The notes under the pieces are model-generated. The model made no database searches. It was not told the DNA's origin and was given only the letters and a program-made list of their open reading frames with translations. Below, one piece after another: positions 58,142-64,000 of a DNA stretch of 64,000 bases. The position numbers and the translations under genes are program-made. The number at the start of each line of letters is the position of its first letter. The first letter of the stretch is position 1. The stretch is from Yersinia enterocolitica (GTDB lineage Bacteria; Pseudomonadota; Gammaproteobacteria; Enterobacterales; Enterobacteriaceae), in contig NBTC02000002.1 in the NCBI GenBank assembly GCA_002082245.2, forward strand, positions 4,030,001 to 4,094,000, given 5' to 3'.

Positions 58142-59257
58142 ATGCTTTCCCAGCATGGCGTTAACCGTCGTGATTTTATGAAGCTTTGTGCAGCGCTGGC
58201 TGCCACCATGGGGCTCAGCAGTAAGGCTGCCGCAGAAATTGCCAATATGGTCGGTTCACCACAACGGCCGCCGGTCATCTGGATTGGTGCTCAGGAGTGC
58301 ACCGGCTGTACCGAGTCACTGTTGCGCTCAACGCATCCCACCCTGGAGAATTTGCTGCTCAGTGTTATATCAATGGAGTATCACGAAGTGCTGTCAGCAG
58401 CATTTGGTGAGCAGGCGGAAGAGAATAAGCACCGCGCTATTGAACAGCATAAAGGGAAGTACATACTGGTGGTGGATGGTTCTATCCCACTGAAAGATGG
58501 TGGGATTTACTGCATGGTGGCGGGCAAACCTATTGTCGAGCATATTCGCGAAGCGGCGGAACATGCGGCAGCTATTATTGCCATTGGCTCCTGTTCTGCC
58601 TGGGGGGGCGTGCCAGCCACTGGTGGCAACCCAACCGGCGCGGTCAGTTTGCAAGCGGCGCTACCGGGGAAAACCGTGATTAATATTCCCGGCTGCCCGC
58701 CGAATCCGCATAACTTCCTGGCAACCGTCGCTCATATCATTACCTTTGGGCGGCCGCCGGCGTTGGATGCCAAGAACCGTCCTACCTTTGCCTATGGCCG
58801 TCTGATCCATGAAAACTGCGAGCGTCGCCCGCACTTTGATGCCGGTCGTTTTGCCCGTCAGTTTGGTGATGAAGGGCATCGTCAGGGCTGGTGCCTCTAT
58901 CACCTTGGTTGCAAGGGGCCGGAGACCTACGGTAACTGTCCAACCCTAGAGTTCTGCGATGTTGGTGGTGGCATCTGGCCGGTCGGCATCGGTCATCCGT
59001 GCTACGGCTGTAACGAAGAGGGGATTGGTTTTACCAAAAGCATTGCTCAATTAGCCAATGTCGAAAACCCAACACCACGCGCTGAAAAACCACAGATCCA
59101 TAATGTGGAAGGTGGCAAGGTTTCTACCACCGCCACCGCGTTGCTGGGTGGGGTGGTGGGATTGGTTGCCGGTGTCAGCCTGATGACGGTGCGTGAGCTG
59201 GGGCGGCAACAGAAGCAGCGCCGTAAAGATGACGATCACTCATCGCGGGAGGAATAG
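58142..59257 (+). CDS. hybO: Hydrogenase-2 small subunit
   Basis: A 371-residue [NiFe]-hydrogenase small subunit. Twin-arginine signal [17 protein letters not shown], proximal-cluster motif [17 protein letters not shown], then [31 protein letters not shown] [11 protein letters not shown], and the distal/medial cluster region [17 protein letters not shown] and [13 protein letters not shown]. The C-terminal helix ([18 protein letters not shown]) anchors it in the inner membrane facing the periplasm. Exported folded together with HybC via Tat. First gene of the operon; AGGGG is seven bases before the ATG. Confidence 0.97.
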   Translation: MLSQHGVNRRDFMKLCAALAATMGLSSKAAAEIANMVGSPQRPPVIWIGAQECTGCTESLLRSTHPTLENLLLSVISMEYHEVLSAAFGEQAEENKHRAIEQHKGKYILVVDGSIPLKDGGIYCMVAGKPIVEHIREAAEHAAAIIAIGSCSAWGGVPATGGNPTGAVSLQAALPGKTVINIPGCPPNPHNFLATVAHIITFGRPPALDAKNRPTFAYGRLIHENCERRPHFDAGRFARQFGDEGHRQGWCLYHLGCKGPETYGNCPTLEFCDVGGGIWPVGIGHPCYGCNEEGIGFTKSIAQLANVENPTPRAEKPQIHNVEGGKVSTTATALLGGVVGLVAGVSLMTVRELGRQQKQRRKDDDHSSREE

Positions 59258-59259
59258 CC

Positions 59260-60288
59260 GTGAACCGACGTCACTTTTTCAAATTAGCCTCGGGCGGTGT
59301 CTTGCTGGCGGGACTTTCCCCCAGCAGTAAAGCTGAGGTCCAAAACCGACCACCGATCCCCGGTGCGCTTGGCATGTTGTATGACTCGACGTTATGCGTC
59401 GGTTGTCAGGCGTGTGTCAGTAAATGCCAAGAGATTAATCACAGCGAGTTTGCCGCGCACGGTGAAACCTACGCCGGTGGTGATGCTATCTGGTCAAATA
59501 ACGACAAACTTAGCCCCTATACCAACAACATTATTCAGGTGTGGACCAGTGGTGCAGGTATCCATAAAGATCAGTTGGAAGATGGTTACGCCTATATCAA
59601 AAAGCAGTGTATGCACTGCGTTGATCCCAACTGTGTTTCCGTCTGCCCGGTCAGCGCACTGCGCAAAGATGCCAAAACCGGCATCGTTCACTATGACCCG
59701 GATATCTGTACCGGCTGTCGCTACTGCATGGTTGGCTGCCCGTTCAATGTGCCGAAATACGATTACGATAATCCCTTTGGCAAGATCCATAAATGTGAGT
59801 TGTGTAATCAGAAAGGGGTGGAGCGGCTCGACAAAGGCGGTTTGCCTGGTTGTGTTGAGGTGTGTCCGACCGGGGCGGTGATATTTGGTACCCGTGAAGC
59901 GTTGCTGTCAGAAGCCAAACGGCGGCTGACGTTAACACCGGGTGAGAACTATCGTTTCCCACGTCAGACACTCAGTGCCAACGACACATACGAGCATCCG
60001 GTTGCCCATTATGATCCGCACGTATACGGCGAAAAAGAGGGCGGTGGTACGCAGGTGTTGGTACTGGCGGGTATTCCGACCGAGAAACTTGATTTGCCAC
60101 CGTTGGCAGAACTGGCAACCGGTGCGCGTTCGGAGCATGTTCAGCACACCCTGTACAAAGGCATGATCCTGCCGCTGGCGGTACTGGCCGGTGTGACGGC
60201 GCTGGTGCATCGCAATACCCGCGATGAGCGCAAAGACAGTGATGCCGACACGCACGATAAAAAGGACGGTCCAGATGACGATGCATAA
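59260..60288 (+). CDS. hybA: Hydrogenase-2 iron-sulfur electron-transfer subunit HybA
   Basis: A 342-residue ferredoxin-like protein with its own Tat signal ([17 protein letters not shown]). Four [4Fe-4S] sites are indicated by [38 protein letters not shown] and CELC...CVEVCP. A C-terminal helix ([17 protein letters not shown]) anchors it; the tail is highly charged. It passes electrons between HybO and HybB. GTG start two bases after the hybO stop with GGAGG upstream. Confidence 0.96.
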   Translation: MNRRHFFKLASGGVLLAGLSPSSKAEVQNRPPIPGALGMLYDSTLCVGCQACVSKCQEINHSEFAAHGETYAGGDAIWSNNDKLSPYTNNIIQVWTSGAGIHKDQLEDGYAYIKKQCMHCVDPNCVSVCPVSALRKDAKTGIVHYDPDICTGCRYCMVGCPFNVPKYDYDNPFGKIHKCELCNQKGVERLDKGGLPGCVEVCPTGAVIFGTREALLSEAKRRLTLTPGENYRFPRQTLSANDTYEHPVAHYDPHVYGEKEGGGTQVLVLAGIPTEKLDLPPLAELATGARSEHVQHTLYKGMILPLAVLAGVTALVHRNTRDERKDSDADTHDKKDGPDDDA

Positions 60289-61474
60289 ATCCAGTCCATT
60301 GGGTGGGCGGCTGGTCAGTTGGCCGGTGATGCTGCTAGCGCCTTTTGTTGTGTTATGCGCGCTGCTGATAGTTAAACGTTTGGTGCTCGGGCTGGGTTCA
60401 GTCAGTGATTTGAACGGCGGCTTCCCGTGGGGGATCTGGATCGCTTTCGACTTATTGGTGGGAACCGGTTTGGCCTGTGGCGGCTGGGCGTTGGCCTGGG
60501 CGGTTTATGTCTTTAACCGGGGCGAATATCACCCGCTGGTACGCCCGGCGCTGTTAGCCAGTTTATTTGGCTATGCGCTGGGGGGATTGTCGATCACCAT
60601 TGATGTTGGCCGCTATTGGAACCTGCCTTACTTCTTTATCCCCGGTTACTTTAACGTCAATTCGGTATTATTCGAAACCGCCGTCTGTATGACCATTTAT
60701 ATCGGTGTAATGGCGCTGGAGTTTGCCCCCGCACTGTTTGAACGCCTCGGTTGGAAGGTTTCGCTCAAGCGGCTGAACAAAGTGATGTTTTTCGTCATTG
60801 CATTGGGTGCGCTGCTGCCGACTATGCATCAGTCCTCAATGGGTTCATTGATGATTGCCGCAGGTGCGAAGATTCATCCGCTGTGGCAAAGCTATGAAAT
60901 GTTACCGCTATTTTCATTGCTCACCGCCGCCATTCTGGGCTTCTCTATTGTCATCTTTGAAGGCTCTTTGGTGCAGGCCGGACTGCGTGGGCGAGGTGCC
61001 AATGAAGCACCGCTGTTTACCCGGCTGACCACCATTATCGACCTATTCCTGCTGCTATTTGTCTTGCTGCGCTTGGGTGAAGTGGTAGTGCGGCACAAAA
61101 TAGATTATCTGCTGCATTTCGACCGCTACGCTATCGCCTTTTGGGCTGAAATCGGACTGATGACTTTGCCGCTCATCATCTTCCGTATCCGGCGGGCCAG
61201 AGAAGATAGCCGCTTACTGTTTATCGGTGCGCTGTGCATGATTGCGGGCGCGGCGCTATGGCGGCTCAACTACTCGCTACTGGCCTTTAGCCCCGGCGGT
61301 GGCTACAACTACTTCCCAACCACCAGTGAAATCCTGATCTCAATTGGCTTTGTCGCCATTGAGGTCTGCGCCTACATTTTATTGATTCGGCTATTGCCGG
61401 TGCTGCCTGCTCACGGGCAATTACATAAGAATAATCAGACAGAGGTAAAGCATGAGCCAACGCATCACCATTGA
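60275..61474 (+). CDS. hybB: Hydrogenase-2 integral membrane subunit HybB
   Basis: A 399-residue NrfD/PsrC-family quinone-linked membrane protein with about ten helices. Matches E. coli HybB over nearly its whole length: [74 protein letters not shown]. Start at ATG 60275 with AGGA nine bases before it; 60281 is an alternative. Overlaps hybA by 14 bases and hybC by 23. Exchanges electrons with menaquinone and may use proton motive force. Confidence 0.95.
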   Translation: MTMHKSSPLGGRLVSWPVMLLAPFVVLCALLIVKRLVLGLGSVSDLNGGFPWGIWIAFDLLVGTGLACGGWALAWAVYVFNRGEYHPLVRPALLASLFGYALGGLSITIDVGRYWNLPYFFIPGYFNVNSVLFETAVCMTIYIGVMALEFAPALFERLGWKVSLKRLNKVMFFVIALGALLPTMHQSSMGSLMIAAGAKIHPLWQSYEMLPLFSLLTAAILGFSIVIFEGSLVQAGLRGRGANEAPLFTRLTTIIDLFLLLFVLLRLGEVVVRHKIDYLLHFDRYAIAFWAEIGLMTLPLIIFRIRRAREDSRLLFIGALCMIAGAALWRLNYSLLAFSPGGGYNYFPTTSEILISIGFVAIEVCAYILLIRLLPVLPAHGQLHKNNQTEVKHEPTHHH

Positions 61475-63146
61475 TCCCGTCACCCGCATTGAGGGACACC
61501 TGCGGATCGACTGCGAAATTGAGGACGGCAAGGTCATTAAAGCTTGGTCCTCCGGCACCATGTGGCGTGGCATGGAAGAGATTTTACAAGGCAATGATCC
61601 CCGCGATGCCTGGATGATTGTGCAGCGTATTTGTGGCGTATGTACCACCATCCACGCTATCGCCTCGGTGCGCGCCGTGGAAAATGCATTGGGGATGGAA
61701 GTCCCAGTCAATGCGCAACATATCCGCAATTTGATTCTGGCGGCGCATAGCATCCATGACCATATCGTGCACTTCTACCAACTGTCGGCACTGGATTGGG
61801 TGGATGTCACCTCAGCGCTGCAAGCCTCGCCACAGAAGGCGGCCGCCATGTTGAGTGGCTTATCGAGCTGGCCACTGAACAGCGCGGAAGAGTTCAGCCG
61901 TGTACAGCAGAAAATCAAAGACCTGGTGGCCAGTGGGCAGTTAGGCATTTTTGCCAACGGCTACTGGGGCCATCCGGCAATGGCGTTGCCACCAGAAGTG
62001 AACCTGATTGCGGTAGCGCACTATTTGCAAGCACTGGAGTGCCAGCGCGATGCCAACCGCATTGTGGCGGTATTGGGGGGCAAAACACCGCACATTCAGA
62101 ATCTGGCTGTAGGGGGCGTTGCCAATCCAATCAATCTAGATATGCCAAGTGTGCTTAATCTGGAGCGCTTGATGTTGGTGAAATCCTTCATCGACCGACT
62201 GGGCAGTTTTATCGAGCAAGTTTATAAAGTGGACACGGCGGTGATCGCTGCCCACTATCCAGGTTGGCTCAATCTGGGTAAAGGGGCGGATTACTATCTC
62301 AGCGTGCCGGAGCTACCGACCGATCGCAAAGGGGAGACTTTCCTGCTGCCGGGCGGCTATCTGGATAAGGGTACTTTCCGGCCGATTGCCAACCATAACG
62401 ATCCTTATCTGATCAAAGGGATTGCCGAGAGCGGCAAACATGCCTGGTATCAAGATGACGAGCCGCTGGCACCGTGGGAGGGCAAAACCAACCCGAACTA
62501 CACCGGCTGGCAGGAAGAGGGCAAATACTCGTGGGTAAAAGCGCCAACTTTCTACGGCAAAACGGTAGAAGTTGGGCCGCTGGCATGGTTGATGTGCGGT
62601 CTGGCGGCTGACCACGCGCCGACTAAACAGCATTTCAGCGATATTGGCGCGGCCTATCAGAAATTGAGCGGGCAGGCTATCACTCAAGATCAACTGCCAT
62701 CGACGCTGGGTCGCATCATTGGCCGCGCAGTGCATTGTTGCGTGCTGCATGAAACGCTGGCTCAGCAATGGACGGCGCTGGTGGCCAATATCGGTACCGG
62801 CGACGTAGAAACCTTTATCAAACCGAATATTCCGTTAACTGGCGAAATCCGCGGTGTTGGCTTTGAAGAAGCGCCACGCGGCATGTTGTCGCACTGGGTG
62901 GTCATCAAAGACGGCAAAATCGCCAACTATCAGGCGGTGGTGCCCTCCACCTGGAACGCCGGCCCGCGTAACTACAATGACGAACCCGGGCCATACGAAC
63001 AAGCGCTGGTGGGTACACTGGTTGCTGATCCGGCCAAACCGCTCGAAGTGGTGCGGACCATTCACTCATTCGACCCGTGTATGTCTTGTGCCGTACATAT
63101 TGTTGATACAACGGGCAACGAAGTGACCAAAGTCAAGGTGCTGTGA
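61452..63146 (+). CDS. hybC: Hydrogenase-2 large subunit (precursor)
   Basis: A 564-residue [NiFe] catalytic subunit (E. coli 567). The nickel ligands are in RICGVC (Cys61, Cys64) and DPCMSCAVH (Cys543, Cys546). The last 15 residues (IVDTTGNEVTKVKVL) after His549 are the extension removed by HybD after metal insertion. Other family blocks: [36 protein letters not shown]. It has no signal and rides out with HybO through Tat. Starts within the 3' end of hybB. Confidence 0.97.
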   Translation: MSQRITIDPVTRIEGHLRIDCEIEDGKVIKAWSSGTMWRGMEEILQGNDPRDAWMIVQRICGVCTTIHAIASVRAVENALGMEVPVNAQHIRNLILAAHSIHDHIVHFYQLSALDWVDVTSALQASPQKAAAMLSGLSSWPLNSAEEFSRVQQKIKDLVASGQLGIFANGYWGHPAMALPPEVNLIAVAHYLQALECQRDANRIVAVLGGKTPHIQNLAVGGVANPINLDMPSVLNLERLMLVKSFIDRLGSFIEQVYKVDTAVIAAHYPGWLNLGKGADYYLSVPELPTDRKGETFLLPGGYLDKGTFRPIANHNDPYLIKGIAESGKHAWYQDDEPLAPWEGKTNPNYTGWQEEGKYSWVKAPTFYGKTVEVGPLAWLMCGLAADHAPTKQHFSDIGAAYQKLSGQAITQDQLPSTLGRIIGRAVHCCVLHETLAQQWTALVANIGTGDVETFIKPNIPLTGEIRGVGFEEAPRGMLSHWVVIKDGKIANYQAVVPSTWNAGPRNYNDEPGPYEQALVGTLVADPAKPLEVVRTIHSFDPCMSCAVHIVDTTGNEVTKVKVL

Positions 63147-63637
63147 TGGGGATTTTGGTATTAGGTATAGGTAACTTATTACTCAGCGATGAAGCGGTGG
63201 GGGTACGTCTGGTTGAAGCATTGGAACAACGCTTTGAGATACCCCCAGGTGTTGAGGTGTTGGACGGCGGTACCGCCGGTTTAGAGCTGATGGAAGCGAT
63301 GGCAAACCGCGAACATTTGATTGTTGCTGATGCGGTATTCACCGGCCAGCCTCCGGGCAGTGTCGCGGTGCTGCATGATAAAGAGATACCGGCTATGTTC
63401 AGCCGCAAAGTCTCGCCCCACCAGTTGGGGCTATGCGATGTGTTGATGGCACTGCAACTGACCGGTGAATCCCCGCGCCAACTGACATTGGTGGGCGTGG
63501 TGCCAGAATCTCTGGCGCCAGGAATTGGCCTGACACCGACGGTGATACAGGCGATGGAACCCGCGCTGGAACAGATTCTGGTCGCATTGCGCTTAAGCGG
63601 AATTACGCTCAACGCACGGGAGCAAAACCATGTCTGA
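63146..63637 (+). CDS. hybD: Hydrogenase-2 maturation endopeptidase HybD
   Basis: A 163-residue M52-family protease that cuts the HybC C-terminal extension once nickel is in place. Metal-sensing residues are visible: Glu16 (LLLSDEAVG), Asp62 (IVADAVF) and His92 (VSPHQLGL). ATG 63146 is chosen (it matches the E. coli start and overlaps the hybC stop as TGATG); a GTG one codon earlier is possible. AAGGTG lies five bases upstream. Confidence 0.95.
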   Translation: MGILVLGIGNLLLSDEAVGVRLVEALEQRFEIPPGVEVLDGGTAGLELMEAMANREHLIVADAVFTGQPPGSVAVLHDKEIPAMFSRKVSPHQLGLCDVLMALQLTGESPRQLTLVGVVPESLAPGIGLTPTVIQAMEPALEQILVALRLSGITLNAREQNHV

Positions 63638-64000
63638 CTCCTTCGACGACACTGGCATTATCGGGCTGACGCAAAACCCGGCTCCTTTACTGGAGCAGGT
63701 TTTCAGCCAGATTGCCGCGGATGAGATGCGCGGCTTGCCATTCTACCGTGACCACATACCGCTACGCGCCTGTGGCTTTCAGTTATTTGAGCAGCAATGG
63801 GTGGGCGCGTTATTAACCCCGTGGATGCTGAGTTTAGTGGTATTACCGGGGCCGCAGCAAAGCTGGCCGCGTCGGGTGGTGGGTGAGCGCTTGATGCTGG
63901 CACTGCCATGCGGCACCATCAGTTTTACGCTCGGCGAAATAGCCGGTTGCGGCCAGTACCTGAGCCGCTCGCTGATGTCGCCATTGGACACTACGCTGCA
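63630..64000 (+). CDS. hybE: Hydrogenase-2 chaperone HybE, N-terminal part (cut by the right edge)
   Basis: The first 123 codons are present; the frame is open at the window end. HybE-type blocks: QLFEQQWVGALLTPWMLSLV, VLPGPQQSWPRRVVGERL, LPCGTISFTLGEIAG and YLSRSLMSPL. HybE is a Tat proofreading chaperone that binds HybO until assembly is complete. ATG 63630 overlaps the end of hybD by eight bases, with GGGAG upstream. hybF/hybG would follow outside. Confidence 0.92.
   Translation, partial: MSDSFDDTGIIGLTQNPAPLLEQVFSQIAADEMRGLPFYRDHIPLRACGFQLFEQQWVGALLTPWMLSLVVLPGPQQSWPRRVVGERLMLALPCGTISFTLGEIAGCGQYLSRSLMSPLDTTL

Noticed and set aside
1..64000. CRISPR arrays, tRNA or rRNA genes, prophage or insertion-sequence genes.
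   Set aside because: No regular spaced repeats, tRNA-like cloverleaf, transposase or integrase frames were recognised anywhere in the window.

Overview
The window looks like a chromosomal segment of a Yersinia species, most likely an environmental or Y. enterocolitica-like one rather than Y. pestis. This is inferred from family recognition and gene order, not from a database search. The housekeeping backbone follows the region around 67-68 min of the E. coli map: parC-plsC-ftsP, ygiQ, dkgA-yqhD-yqhC-yghB-metC-exbB-exbD, and finally the hyb operon. That backbone is interrupted by several accessory blocks.

Layout. 1-2094: the 3' part of a sensor histidine kinase and an extracellular sugar-type solute-binding protein. 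2161-4018: a PdxI/YdbC-type aldo-keto reductase divergent from a LysR regulator. 4133-6811: agaBCDF, a complete mannose-family PTS of the galactosamine/N-acetylgalactosamine type with no catabolic genes beside it. 7209-14549: parC, plsC, ftsP and a YgiQ radical-SAM gene. 14571-18779: the aldehyde-response group dkgA, yqhD and yqhC, then the DedA gene yghB. 18985-22084: metC divergent from exbB-exbD, which has a Fur-type operator.

22124-33629 is a strikingly A+T-rich minus-strand flp/tad (tight adherence pilus) locus. In transcription order it holds a ToxR-like membrane regulator, flp, tadV, rcpC, rcpA, a small exported protein in the rcpB slot, tadZ, tadA, tadB, a split tadC, tadD, tadE, tadF and tadG. 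A terminator-like hairpin follows flp. The two tadC halves meet at a correctly phased A_AAA_AAA slippery heptamer. 34130-34780 is alkB. 34851-41729 is a copper/silver efflux operon: a His/Met-rich small protein, a CusF-like protein, a TolC-family channel, CusB with a fused CusF domain, and CusA. 42009-50080 is a catecholate-type iron block with a TonB-dependent receptor, fes, fepC, fepG, fepD and a lipoprotein fepB, with Fur-like sites between genes.

50965-53744 holds a methyl-accepting chemotaxis protein and an exported LprI-like protein. 53808-56274 is the scar of a lateral (Flag-2) flagellar cluster: a 5'-truncated lfhA and a 5'-truncated lafU lie back to back, the arrangement known in E. 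coli K-12 as fhiA-mbhA. 56394-56861 is slyB. After a 1.28-kb A+T-rich gap with a perfect FNR half-site palindrome, hydrogenase-2 genes hybO-A-B-C-D-E run off the right edge (hybE is partial).

How the parts work together: ExbB/ExbD would energise the TonB-dependent receptor at 42009, whose ligand would pass through FepB/D/G/C and be opened by Fes. YqhC would control YqhD and DkgA. The tad genes encode one secretion machine for Flp pili. The cus genes encode a tripartite periplasm-spanning efflux pump with chaperones. The hyb genes encode the Tat-exported, membrane-anchored hydrogenase-2 plus its maturation factors.
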